A stretch of 25,177 nt of DNA from an uncultured Oscillospiraceae bacterium. GTDB lineage: Bacteria; Bacillota; Clostridia; Oscillospirales; Oscillospiraceae. Positions 1 through 7,311 of this stretch are shown in pieces; position 1 is the stretch's first letter; every line of letters starts with the position of its first letter. A program made the position numbers and the translations under genes. The notes below the pieces were generated by a model that had not been told where the DNA came from, searched no databases, and saw nothing but the letters and a program-made list of their open reading frames with translations. The stretch is taken from positions 1 to 25,177 of the forward strand of contig CAKTPV010000024.1 of assembly GCA_934591815.1 (NCBI GenBank), read 5' to 3'.

Positions 1-725
1 CCGTTGGAGCCGGCCTTCTGGCCCTTGCCCAGATAGACGTTGTCCTCGAAGCCGACACGGACGTTGCCGCCCATGGCAATACCGGCAGCGGCCATGGTCC
101 AAGCGGACTTGCCGACACCGGTGACCGTCCAGGTGGAGCCGGCGGGGATCTGGCTCACCAGGTGGCACAGGTTGGGGATGGTGGCGGGGGTGCAGCCGTT
201 GACGCCCAGCACGAAGTTGAACTGCATGGGAGCGCCGGGAACCTCGCCCTTCCTGGCCATGGTCAGGATGGTATCCAGATGGCCAATCTCGAAGCACTCA
301 TACTCGGGCTTGATGTTGTTGGCCAGCATACGCTTGCCGAAGGCGCGCATGGTGGGCATGGTGTTGTCGAAGATCTCATCGCCGAAGTTGCAGGTACCGC
401 AGTCGAGGGTGGCCATCTCGGGGAACAGCTCCGTGGGCTGCAGACGCTCCTCGGGGCTCATGCCGGTGGCGCCGCCGGTGGAGGGGATCATGATGACGTC
501 GGGCAGCTCCTTGCGGATGGCATCCATCACGACGCGGAAGCGCTCGCGGTCCTGGGTGGGGGTACCGTCATCGTTGCGGACATGGATGTGCAGGATGGCA
601 GCACCGGCCTCGTAGGCGGACTTGGCCTCGCGGACCATCTCCTCTACGGTGTAGGGAACAGCGGGGTTGGAGGCCTTGGTGACCTCAGCGCCGCAGATAG
701 CGGCCGTGATAATGAGCTTTTCCAT
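1..725 (-). CDS. kce: 3-keto-5-aminohexanoate cleavage enzyme (partial, C-terminus off the window)
   Basis: Kce condenses 3-keto-5-aminohexanoate with acetyl-CoA to give acetoacetate and 3-aminobutyryl-CoA in lysine fermentation. About 241 N-terminal codons are present of a family length near 275; the 3' end lies left of position 1. The N-terminus MEKLIITAAICGAEVTK and the HIHVR motif, with His46 and His48 as the family's zinc ligands, are visible, as are CNFGDE and GFEDN further on. Two in-frame ATGs are adjacent (728 and 725). I chose 725 because GGGAG then lies 7 bases upstream. It follows kal by 12 bases and is probably co-transcribed with it under the lysine riboswitch. Family-level assignment is firm; the DUF849/BKACE family has other substrates, but the neighbours kal, kamB and kamC fix the lysine role. 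Confidence 0.93.
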   Translation of the reverse strand, partial: MEKLIITAAICGAEVTKASNPAVPYTVEEMVREAKSAYEAGAAILHIHVRNDDGTPTQDRERFRVVMDAIRKELPDVIMIPSTGGATGMSPEERLQPTELFPEMATLDCGTCNFGDEIFDNTMPTMRAFGKRMLANNIKPEYECFEIGHLDTILTMARKGEVPGAPMQFNFVLGVNGCTPATIPNLCHLVSQIPAGSTWTVTGVGKSAWTMAAAGIAMGGNVRVGFEDNVYLGKGQKAGSN

Positions 726-737
726 CATGCCACTCCC

Positions 738-1139
738 TTACTTCTCGATCTTGTTGCGCTGGCAATCCTTGGGGGTCACGCAGGTGCCGTGAGCGCGGCA
801 GACCACCACGGGCTCGGCCAGAACGTCAGCGGCAGAGGCGCTGATGTCGGGGCGGGAGACGATGACCTTGCGGGCCTCGAACTTCATGGTGCGGGAGGTG
901 TTGCCGACCTTCTCGATCTCGCCATAGGCCTCGATGTAGTCGCCGGCGTACACGGGAGCCAGGAACTCCACGTTGTCATACGCGCAGAACAGACCCTCAT
1001 CACCGTCGCACTTGATCAGCAGCTCGGTAGCGACATCACCGAACAGGTGGACCATGTGGGCACCGTCCACCAGGTTTCCGCCGTAATGAGCATCCTTGGC
1101 GCTCATACGCAGACGCAGCAGAGAAGTCATCTTTTCCAT
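738..1139 (-). CDS. kal: 3-aminobutyryl-CoA ammonia-lyase
   Basis: Kal is a small hotdog-fold enzyme that deaminates 3-aminobutyryl-CoA to crotonyl-CoA, the step after Kce in lysine fermentation to butyrate and acetate. The product is 133 residues, the usual family size. The region [20 protein letters not shown] and the following [17 protein letters not shown] segment are typical of this hotdog group. A longer in-frame start exists at 1181, but ATG 1139 has a perfect AGGAGG 8 bases upstream and gives the expected N-terminus [13 protein letters not shown]. It is the first gene after the lysine riboswitch and terminator and is followed 12 bases later by kce. Hotdog proteins look alike, but the position beside kce makes this call strong. 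Confidence 0.92.
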   Translation of the reverse strand: MEKMTSLLRLRMSAKDAHYGGNLVDGAHMVHLFGDVATELLIKCDGDEGLFCAYDNVEFLAPVYAGDYIEAYGEIEKVGNTSRTMKFEARKVIVSRPDISASAADVLAEPVVVCRAHGTCVTPKDCQRNKIEK

Positions 1140-1219
1140 AAGTATTTCCTCCTTAAAATTTTTGGACGTGCAATTTCTCAAACACCAGCTCCGGCCGCTA
1201 TCGCTCTCCTTTGGGTATG

Positions 1220-1259
1220 AAAAAGGGCGCTATCGGTCAAGGTCATTGACCAATAGCGC
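1220..1259 (-). terminator. Riboswitch expression-platform terminator upstream of kal
   Basis: On the minus strand a 14-bp stem is formed by 1246-1259 (GCGCTATTGGTCAA) and 1227-1240 (TTGACCGATAGCGC, one G-T wobble), with a 5-base loop at 1241-1245. Five U follow at 1224-1220. The 5' arm contains the whole 3' strand of aptamer helix P1 (1251-1256), so the terminator and a closed aptamer exclude each other. Confidence 0.9.
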
Positions 1260-1420
1260 TCCATGTATCTCTACATGACAGCAGCGCCGCTTACACCGCG
1301 CTGCCAAGCGGCAGGTCTCAGGCGGGCCTGCTGCTTTCGGCGAAAAGCTCCTTCCTGCTACGCTGCTCGGGTGCCTGTCCCCACACGCAGCAGTACCCCG
1401 CTTCTCGCGCCTCTATTGAC
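1251..1420 (-). ncRNA. Lysine riboswitch aptamer (L-box) controlling kal-kce
   Basis: Read on the minus strand, this segment carries the conserved blocks of the lysine riboswitch in order: ATAGAGGCGCGA (5' side of P1 and core), GGGGTACTGC (P2 region, cf. the AGUA element), AGGAAGGAGC with CGCCGAAAG (P3 and core), then GCTGCTGTC, hairpin P5 (CATGTA-GAGA-TACATG) and GGAGCGCTATTG. P1 pairs CAATAG (1418-1413) with CTATTG (1256-1251). It sits between a consensus promoter and kal. Lysine riboswitches usually repress biosynthesis or uptake; here the downstream genes degrade lysine. The overlap of P1 with the terminator arm predicts ligand-dependent read-through. Identity of the class is very secure; the ON direction is inferred from the pairing. 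Confidence 0.95.
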
Positions 1421-1446
1421 TGATATTCACGAAATCCTACCTTTAA

Positions 1447-1474
1447 ATTATACTGGTTTAGGGGCGTTTGTCAA
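1447..1474 (-). promoter_or_regulatory. Sigma-70-type promoter of the riboswitch-kal-kce transcript
   Basis: On the minus strand, -35 TTGACA (1474-1469) and -10 TATAAT (1452-1447) match consensus exactly with a 16-base spacer. Transcription would start near 1440, about 20 bases before the aptamer. Such a strong promoter fits control by transcription attenuation. Confidence 0.88.
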
Positions 1475-1561
1475 GGGACTTCGTGACAAGTTTGACAATA
1501 ATATTTTTGCAGCTTGAAAATTTTTTGCAGTTTCTTTACGACATTTTTCGCACCGCGAAAA

Positions 1562-3022
1562 TCAGTAGGCTTCCTCCACCATATGAAGGATCTCCGGTTT
1601 CAAAGACAGCATCCGGCAGATGTTCAGCGCGTCCCGCGGGCAGTCGGAGCGGCCCTCCACCCGGTACAGGCCGTAGTTCATGTGGCGGGCGATGACGGCC
1701 ACGCCGTCCTCGTTGGTGGCAGACAGCTCCCGGCGGATCTGCTCGGTATCCACGTCCCGCAGGCCGATGATCTGGTAGTGGAGCTTGGCGTACTCCGCCA
1801 CCTTGTCGTAGTGGGTGGTCAGCAGCGAAATGGCGTTGACGTCATTGAGGTACCGGGTGACGGCCTGCACGATGACGGCGCCCTCGTCGGGGTTGGTGCC
1901 GCGGGCAAACTCGTCCAGCAGGAACAGGGAGTAGCCCTGCTCCACCTCGGCCAGCGCCTTCTGGAACTGGACGATCTCGGAGCCGAAGCCGCTGAGTCCG
2001 GACTGGATGGACTGGAGGTCGTCAAACAGCATCTTCACGCTGTGGAACAGGGGCATCCGCGCCTCCTTGGCGCAGACCAGGAAGCCCGCCTGCAGCAGCA
2101 GGGCGTTGAGCGCCACGGTCTTCATGGCCACGGACTTGCCGCCCATGTTGGCGCCGGTGATAACGGTAGCGCCCTGCTCCAGATGGATGGAGACGGGAAC
2201 GAAGCGCCGTCCCTGCTCCTCCAGCAGGTCGCAGATCTCGGGGTTGATCATGTCAGTCAGCTCCAGCTCACCGTCGGTGAGCTCGGGGCGGATGCCGCCG
2301 AAGCGCACGGCGAACAGCGCCTTCTGCACGATGAAGTCCAGCCGGCCGGAGGTCTCCGCGTCCGCCAGCAGGTCGTCCACCATAGGCGCCAGCGCAGCAC
2401 CCATGGCTCTGCGGACGTGCATCTCCTCGGCATCCTCGTCGGCGCACAGGCGGGTGCGCTTCAGGCGCAGGTCGTCCTTCTCCGCATCCGTCGCCGCCTT
2501 GAAAAGACGTTCCTCCACGTCCTTCTTGGCCTGACGGATCTCCTTAAGCTTGGCGGTGGCGCTGTCGGGGATGTAGAAGCCCCGGCTGCCGGTGCCGTCC
2601 GGATCCAGAATGGCCAGCGCAGGCTTGGGGTCGTGGAGGGCAATGCCCTTGAAATGGGTGACGGCATCGATCTCCGCCAGCAGCGGGCGCAGGCCGTCCA
2701 GCCGCTGGAGGTAACCCTTGATCTCAAACAGCTCCACATGGTCCGGCGTCTCCCCCGCCGCGCAGCGGCGCAGGGACGTGCGGATGTCCTTCATCTGGCA
2801 CAGGCCGGTCATCAGCTTGGTATACTGGCCCTTCAGCTCCTCCGCCGCAGCCGCGGCCTGCTCCACGTTGTACAGCTCCGTCTCCAGCTCCTCCCGCTCC
2901 TCCGGCGTATAGAACCGCAGGCGGCGGATCTTCTCCTGCCCGAAGGGCGAACAGCCGTGCAGAGACTCCAGCACATATTGCAGACCGATCTTCACACGCT
3001 CCTCAAATCGGATCTCGATCAT
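1562..3022 (-). CDS. kamC: MutS-like ATPase, lysine 5,6-aminomutase reactivase subunit KamC
   Basis: A 486-residue MutS-family ATPase lacking the mismatch-recognition domains. The N-terminal half is helical. The C-terminal ATPase has Walker A GANMGGKS (residues 290-297), Walker B LFLLDEFARGT (366-376) and the TTHYD switch (402-406). In lysine-fermenting Clostridia this MutS-like protein and a partner P-loop protein lie in the kam locus and are named as the reactivase of adenosylcobalamin-dependent lysine 5,6-aminomutase; the role rests on family naming and context. The start ATG overlaps the kamB stop by 4 bases (ATGA) and has GGAGG 7 bases upstream. It ends about 90 bases upstream of the -35 of the kal promoter, without a clear terminator. 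A MutS2-type repair function is unlikely: no Smr domain, too short, and linked to kal-kce. Confidence 0.88.
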   Translation of the reverse strand: MIEIRFEERVKIGLQYVLESLHGCSPFGQEKIRRLRFYTPEEREELETELYNVEQAAAAAEELKGQYTKLMTGLCQMKDIRTSLRRCAAGETPDHVELFEIKGYLQRLDGLRPLLAEIDAVTHFKGIALHDPKPALAILDPDGTGSRGFYIPDSATAKLKEIRQAKKDVEERLFKAATDAEKDDLRLKRTRLCADEDAEEMHVRRAMGAALAPMVDDLLADAETSGRLDFIVQKALFAVRFGGIRPELTDGELELTDMINPEICDLLEEQGRRFVPVSIHLEQGATVITGANMGGKSVAMKTVALNALLLQAGFLVCAKEARMPLFHSVKMLFDDLQSIQSGLSGFGSEIVQFQKALAEVEQGYSLFLLDEFARGTNPDEGAVIVQAVTRYLNDVNAISLLTTHYDKVAEYAKLHYQIIGLRDVDTEQIRRELSATNEDGVAVIARHMNYGLYRVEGRSDCPRDALNICRMLSLKPEILHMVEEAY

Positions 3023-3960
3023 GCCAACTCCTCCTTTACGTTGATAACAGGCACGTCCACTGCCTCGCGCATACGGTGCAGGAACTCGTCCTTGTCAAAT
3101 TTCCATCCGTAGGCCGACACCGGGTTTACGGTGATGCACAGGGTACGGGCGGCCTCCTCCGTCTCCAGCGCCACCTCCCGGGTGACCAGCTTATCCAGCG
3201 TGTCGGCGCTGAGCAGCACCTTGCTGGGGTCCTTTACCACCAGACGGCAGCGGCGCAGTACGCCGGAGCGCAGCAGCGGCAGCACCATGGTGTCTGTCAG
3301 GGCGCCGGTGATCAGCGCCGCACCGTGCGCCTTAACGCAGGCCTCCAGACCGTCCGCGGCCTCCGGCGGCAGCTCCGCCGCCTTGGGCAGATTCATCAGG
3401 CGGTAGATATGCACCGTGTCGGCGATGACCTTCTCCATGCTCATGTGATAGCTGGCGCCGGTGCAGAGGATGACGCCCTCCGCCACGGCGCGGGCGCCCA
3501 GACTCTTCCGCCCCAGCGCGCCGTCGATGATGGAGCGGTCGGCGCCCAGCTCGAAAAAGCTCTGGGACACGGACTTGAGCTGTGTGGTGATGGACGGGCC
3601 GGCCAGCTGGACATAGCCGGCGCTGCGCGCCCGGAGGATCACCACCTCGCCCAACGGGGTGGGGATGCCGGTGGTCATCAGGATCTCCTTGGTCACGTCG
3701 CCCAGGCGCAGCATATCCTTGGCCGTGGCGATCAGGGTACCCTCCCTCACGAAGATGCCGGGCTTCTCCGTGCCGGTGACTACGTCGGTGGACTCGCCGT
3801 CCCGTCCGATGGAGGTCAGACCCAATGTGCCGCGCAGGTGGTCGCTGGTCAGCAGCCAGTTGAGCATGGTGGTCTTGCCTGCATTCTTGCACATACCCAC
3901 GATGGACATGGTCTTCGTCTCGTTGAGCCGGCGCAGCAGCTCGTCATGCATATCGTACAC
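3019..3960 (-). CDS. kamB: P-loop protein, lysine 5,6-aminomutase reactivase subunit KamB
   Basis: A protein of about 313 residues with an N-terminal P-loop, SIVGMCKNAGKTT (residues 20-32 from the GTG start), and no membrane segment. It is the partner of the MutS-like KamC in lysine fermentation loci and is named as the second subunit of the lysine 5,6-aminomutase reactivase. Mechanistic detail is not visible in the sequence. Three starts are possible: TTG 3984 (no Shine-Dalgarno and at the predicted transcription start), GTG 3960 (AAGGA 6 bases upstream, chosen) and ATG 3951. The stop overlaps the kamC start by 4 bases, so the two are translationally coupled. The glmS terminator lies just upstream, so kamB begins a new unit. 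Confidence 0.82.
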   Translation of the reverse strand: MYDMHDELLRRLNETKTMSIVGMCKNAGKTTMLNWLLTSDHLRGTLGLTSIGRDGESTDVVTGTEKPGIFVREGTLIATAKDMLRLGDVTKEILMTTGIPTPLGEVVILRARSAGYVQLAGPSITTQLKSVSQSFFELGADRSIIDGALGRKSLGARAVAEGVILCTGASYHMSMEKVIADTVHIYRLMNLPKAAELPPEAADGLEACVKAHGAALITGALTDTMVLPLLRSGVLRRCRLVVKDPSKVLLSADTLDKLVTREVALETEEAARTLCITVNPVSAYGWKFDKDEFLHRMREAVDVPVINVKEELA

Positions 3961-3990
3961 GCCCTTTCCTTGGTATTCAGTCAATTTTTA

Positions 3991-3996
3991 AGTATA
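3991..3996 (-). promoter_or_regulatory. Possible extended -10 promoter of kamBC
   Basis: The minus strand reads TGCTATACT, an extended -10 (TGn plus TATACT), immediately after the glmS terminator tail. The -35 region is T-rich and does not match consensus. A start near 3985 would leave a leader of about 25 bases before GTG 3960. Confidence 0.4.
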
Positions 3997-4007
3997 GCAT
4001 ACCCTTT

Positions 4008-4048
4008 TGAAAAAAGAAAGAGGGGAAACGGTTTTTGTCCGTCTCCCC
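4008..4048 (-). terminator. Intrinsic terminator of glmS
   Basis: Minus-strand hairpin GGGGAGACGG / CCGTTTCCCC (4039-4048 with 4022-4031, one G-T pair), 7-base loop, then a U-rich tail TCTTTCTTTTTT. It lies 10 bases past the glmS stop and separates glmS from kamB. Confidence 0.85.
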
Positions 4049-4057
4049 CTGTTTTCC

Positions 4058-5893
4058 CTATTCCACGGTGACGCTCTTTGCCAGATTGCGGGGCTTGTCG
4101 ATGTCGCACCCGCGCTCCAGCGCGATGTAATACGCCAGCAGCTGCAGCGGCACCACGCCCAGCTGAGGCAGCAGCATCGTCTCCGTCTCCGGCACGGTCA
4201 GCACCCGCTCCACGCGGCTGTGCATCCGCTCTGCGCCGCTATCGGTGGTGAGCGCCAGCACATGGGCGCCCCGCGCCTGCACCTCCACCACGTTGCTCAT
4301 GGCCTTGTCGAACAGCGGCATATAGGTGGCGGCGGCAATGACCGGCGTCCCCTCCTCGATCAGGGAGATGGTACCGTGCTTCAGCTCGCCGGAGGCGTAG
4401 GCCTCGGAGTGGATGTAGGAGATCTCCTTGAGCTTCAGGCTGCCCTCCAGCGACAGGGCGTAGTCCAGATTGCGGCCGATAAAAAAGATCTGCTCGTGCT
4501 CCGCCAGCTCCTTGGCGGCGGCGCGGATATCCGCCGTATCGGCGAGGATGCGCGTCATCTGGTGGGGCAGCGCCTCGATACCCCGCACCATGGCGGTGTA
4601 GGTGTCCAGATTCACCGTGCCGAGGATGTCGCCGAAATACAGCCCCAGCAGGTTCAGCACCACCATCTGGGTGCTGTACGCCTTGGTGGTGGCCACAGCG
4701 ATCTCCGGCCCCGCCCATGTATACAGCACATCGTGGGACTCTCTTGCAATGGAGGAGCCCACCACGTTGACGATGGACAGAATGCGGGCGCCCCGCTTTT
4801 TCGCCTCCCGCAGAGCCGCCATGGAGTCCAGCGTCTCACCGGACTGGCTGATGACGATGACCAGATCCCCCGGCCCCACGATGGGGTCACTGTACCGGAA
4901 TTCGGAGGCGAGGCTCACCTCCACCGGACGGCGGAGCATCCGCTCCAGATTGTACTTGCCCACCATGCCCACATGGTAGCTGGAGCCGCAGGCCACGATG
5001 CAGATGCGCCCCAGCTCCCGTACCTCCCGGTCGGTCATGGTCAGGTCGCTGAGCACCACCCGTCCCTTCTGGATACGGCCGGTAATGGCGCGGGCGATGG
5101 CGTCCGGCTGCTCGCAGATCTCCTTGAGCATGAAGTGATCGTAGCCGCCCTTTTCCGCGGCGTCCACGTCCCAGTTGATGTGGTGATGCTCCTTCTCCAC
5201 CGGGCGGCGGCGCTCGTTGTAGATGCGGATGCCGCCGGCGGTGACCACCGCCAGCTCCCCGTCATCCATGTACACCACGTCCCGGGTATAGGGGAGCAGC
5301 GCCGTCACATCCGAGGCGATGAAGTTCTCGCCCTCGCCGTAGCCCAGCAGCAGCGGTGCGTCCTTCCGAACGGCGATGAGCCTGTCCGGTGCGTCGCGGC
5401 AGACGATGCCCAGCGCGTAAGCGCCCTCCACCACGGAGAGCATATCGTTGACCGCCTCAAAGAGGTCGCGGCTGGCGGCATAGTAGTCCTCCAGCAGTTG
5501 GGCCACCACCTCCGTATCCGTCTGGGAGCGGAAGACGTAGCCCTTTTTCTCCAGCCGCTCCCGAAGAACGGCGTAGTTCTCGATAATGCCGTTATGCACA
5601 ACGGCGAACAGACCGCTCCGGCTGACCTGCGGATGGGCGTTGATGTCGTTGGGCTCCCCGTGGGTCGCCCAGCGCGTATGCCCCACGCCCAGCGTACCGG
5701 GCATGGTGTGCCCCTCCTCCGTCAGCTCCGCCAGCACCTGCAAGCGGCCCTTGGTCTTGCAGACCCGCAGCCCCTCCGGGCCGCAGACCGCCATACCGGC
5801 GGAGTCGTAGCCGCGATATTCCAGACGGCGCAGGCCGTCCAACAGGATCGGGGCCGCCTGTTGGGCGCCCACATATCCCACGATTCCACACAT
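4058..5893 (-). CDS. glmS: Glutamine-fructose-6-phosphate aminotransferase (isomerizing)
   Basis: GlmS makes glucosamine-6-phosphate from fructose-6-phosphate and glutamine, the entry step to peptidoglycan amino sugars. The 611-residue product has the class II glutamine amidotransferase domain at the N-terminus (MCGIVGYVG, with Cys2 as nucleophile after Met removal; HTRWATHG; VHNGIIEN), two SIS isomerase domains (CGSSYHVG and SQSGETLDS in the first) and the standard C-terminus KSVTVE. ATG 5893 was chosen because the second residue must be Cys; AGGAGG lies 10 bases upstream. The leader contains a glmS self-cleaving ribozyme, so expression should be repressed by glucosamine-6-phosphate. Nothing is odd in the coding region. 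Confidence 0.98.
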   Translation of the reverse strand: MCGIVGYVGAQQAAPILLDGLRRLEYRGYDSAGMAVCGPEGLRVCKTKGRLQVLAELTEEGHTMPGTLGVGHTRWATHGEPNDINAHPQVSRSGLFAVVHNGIIENYAVLRERLEKKGYVFRSQTDTEVVAQLLEDYYAASRDLFEAVNDMLSVVEGAYALGIVCRDAPDRLIAVRKDAPLLLGYGEGENFIASDVTALLPYTRDVVYMDDGELAVVTAGGIRIYNERRRPVEKEHHHINWDVDAAEKGGYDHFMLKEICEQPDAIARAITGRIQKGRVVLSDLTMTDREVRELGRICIVACGSSYHVGMVGKYNLERMLRRPVEVSLASEFRYSDPIVGPGDLVIVISQSGETLDSMAALREAKKRGARILSIVNVVGSSIARESHDVLYTWAGPEIAVATTKAYSTQMVVLNLLGLYFGDILGTVNLDTYTAMVRGIEALPHQMTRILADTADIRAAAKELAEHEQIFFIGRNLDYALSLEGSLKLKEISYIHSEAYASGELKHGTISLIEEGTPVIAAATYMPLFDKAMSNVVEVQARGAHVLALTTDSGAERMHSRVERVLTVPETETMLLPQLGVVPLQLLAYYIALERGCDIDKPRNLAKSVTVE

Positions 5894-5970
5894 ATTTGAT
5901 TTTCCTCCTGAAAGATATGATATCTGTCGGAGAAACAAACGCGCAGACCATTTGTGTCCTCACATCCGGC

Positions 5971-6126
5971 CGCAGCCCCTCTGTTTTGCGGTCGCCCGCA
6001 TATTTGCTGGCTGCGTGCGCGCCCGGACGGCGCGGGAGAGCATCCGCCGAATTTTCGATAAACTCTCCTCCTCGTTATCCCATGACGGCGCGGAAAAAAC
6101 AGGCCGGCCCATGGGCACATGGCGCT
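5971..6126 (-). ncRNA. glmS ribozyme (glucosamine-6-phosphate-activated self-cleaving riboswitch)
   Basis: On the minus strand the leader of glmS contains the catalytic core of the glmS ribozyme: cleavage-site context AAA|GCGCC (cut predicted between 6126 and 6125), GGGATAACGAGG, then GAGTTTATCGA and ATTCGGCGGATGCTC, with flanking GGAGAG/CTCTCC pairing. Downstream are a P3-like hairpin (CGCGCC/GGCGCG) and a P4-like helix pairing 6009-6015 with 5971-5977 that encloses a hairpin with a GCGA loop (5987-6000). In this class glucosamine-6-phosphate acts as cofactor for self-cleavage, and the cleaved mRNA is degraded. The element ends about 78 bases before the glmS start. The sequence blocks and gene context make this secure; the outer limits are approximate. 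Confidence 0.93.
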
Positions 6127-6186
6127 TTGTGTCGGAGCTTTTGTCCGAGATCCTCCTTTCACATTCTGCGTATCTATGCATACACC

Positions 6187-6208
6187 GCGCGGCATATTCC
6201 CGCCGCGC
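6187..6208. repeat. GC-rich inverted repeat between divergent glmS leader and DUF421 gene
   Basis: A perfect 7-bp inverted repeat GCGCGGC / GCCGCGC (6187-6193 and 6202-6208) with an 8-base loop lies upstream of the glmS ribozyme and about 45 bases before the DUF421 start. Neither strand has a U-tract after it, so it is not a terminator. It could be an operator or an RNA hairpin; its role is unknown. Confidence 0.5.
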
Positions 6209-6252
6209 AGGGACATACTGAGAAAAATACCCCACGAAAGGGCGTGTATCTC

Positions 6253-6936
6253 TTGGCAACCGCTTTTTTGCGTACCGTCATCCTGTACCTGCTGCTGATC
6301 GCCGGCCTGCGGCTCAGCGGCAAGCGGCAGATCGGCGAGCTGGAGCCCATCGAGCTGGTGCTGACGCTGCTGATCTCCGATCTGGCGTCGGTGCCCATGC
6401 AGGATTTCGGCATTCCTCTGCTCAACGGTGTGGTGCCGATCCTGGCACTGATCGCACTGTCTACCCTGTTCAGCTGCATCAGCCTGCGGAACGTGCGGTT
6501 CCGGTCGCTGGTATGCGGCGAGCCGGCACTGGTCATCAAGGACGGCCAGATCCGGCAGGAGGTGATGCACCACAACCGCCTGACGCTGGATGAGCTGATG
6601 GAAGAGCTGCGGGGACAGGGCGTGCTGGACATCAACACCGTGAAATACGCGGTGCTGGAGACCAGTGGGCACCTGTCCGTGCTGCTGCGGGCCGACCAGC
6701 AGCCCCTGACGGCGCGGCAGATGGCCGTGGCGGTGGAGGACGATGTGTCCCTGCCCACGCTGGTCATCAACGATGGCCGCATCATGGCGGAGAACCTGCG
6801 TCTGGCTGGGCGCGACGAGAACTGGCTGCGCCAGCAGCTGCAAAAGCGCAGGATCAAGCACGCCCGGGACGTGTTCCTCCTGTCAGTGGATGAGAACGGC
6901 GCCGTGGTGTGCCAGCTGAAGGAGGATGTGCGATGA
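6253..6936 (+). CDS. DUF421 family membrane protein (YetF-like)
   Basis: About 227 residues. The N-terminal third has three hydrophobic segments (roughly residues 4-20, 33-50 and 55-76), including the family-like ELVLTLLISDLASVPMQD stretch. The rest is a soluble DUF421 domain with GEPALVIKDGQ, followed by LTLDELMEELRGQGV. Members include B. subtilis YetF and other spore-former proteins; the biochemical role is not established. The start is uncertain. TTG 6253 gives the usual family length and has AAAGG 11 bases upstream; GTG 6244 is also in frame but its ribosome site would be too close. The 3' end overlaps the next gene by 4 bases (ATGA), a common arrangement for DUF421 with a DUF4363 partner. 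Confidence 0.82.
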   Translation: MATAFLRTVILYLLLIAGLRLSGKRQIGELEPIELVLTLLISDLASVPMQDFGIPLLNGVVPILALIALSTLFSCISLRNVRFRSLVCGEPALVIKDGQIRQEVMHHNRLTLDELMEELRGQGVLDINTVKYAVLETSGHLSVLLRADQQPLTARQMAVAVEDDVSLPTLVINDGRIMAENLRLAGRDENWLRQQLQKRRIKHARDVFLLSVDENGAVVCQLKEDVR

Positions 6937-7310
6937 AGGCGGTACGTATCCCCCTGTTCGTGCTGGCAGTGCTGCTGGCCTTCTCCGTGTGCAACGCGGT
7001 GTACCTCACCCGCCGGTGCCATGCGTGGCAGGCGGAGGTCGTGGCCGCCGACCGTGCCGCTGCCGCCGGGCATCCCGAGGAGGCGTCGGCGGCGCTGGCG
7101 CGGCTGGACGAGCTGTGGCAGGCCGATCAGGTCTACCTCCACATCGTGGTGACCCACGGGGACATCAACAACGCCGAGGCGCTGCTGCGCCGGGCCGTCC
7201 TGCTGTGTCAGGCGGACAGCGAGGAGCTGCGCCCCACGCTGGCCGAGCTCCACGCCTGTCTGGGCATGGTGGCGGAGACGCAGCAGATCAGCATCAAGAA
7301 TATCCTGTGA
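6933..7310 (+). CDS. DUF4363-like small membrane-anchored protein
   Basis: A 125-residue protein with one N-terminal membrane segment or uncleaved signal anchor (about residues 6-24) followed by a helical extracytoplasmic region (roughly 30-118). ATG 6933 overlaps the DUF421 stop and has GGAGG 7 bases upstream. Proteins of the DUF4363 type often follow DUF421 genes in Clostridia, and the size, anchor and helical character fit; I assign the family mostly by context. The function is unknown. Its stop is 1 base from the convergent nrdR stop, and no terminator is visible between them. Confidence 0.7.
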   Translation: MKAVRIPLFVLAVLLAFSVCNAVYLTRRCHAWQAEVVAADRAAAAGHPEEASAALARLDELWQADQVYLHIVVTHGDINNAEALLRRAVLLCQADSEELRPTLAELHACLGMVAETQQISIKNIL

Positions 7311-7311
7311 C

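Noticed and set aside
1545..1561. Hairpin TTTTCGC-ACC-GCGAAAA after kamC as a terminator
   Set aside because: The stem is short and AT-rich at its base, and no U tract follows on the minus strand.
1514..3112. A 532-codon plus-strand frame opposite kamC
   Set aside because: Low-complexity His/Gln/Leu-rich translation typical of antisense frames in GC-rich genes; kamC carries the real motifs.
4007..5899. A 630-codon plus-strand frame opposite glmS
   Set aside because: Antisense shadow with no domain features; it also crosses the glmS terminator.
5722..6861. A 379-codon minus-strand frame running across the glmS leader and the DUF421 gene
   Set aside because: It spans the ribozyme and is antisense to a membrane protein gene; its translation shows no domain.
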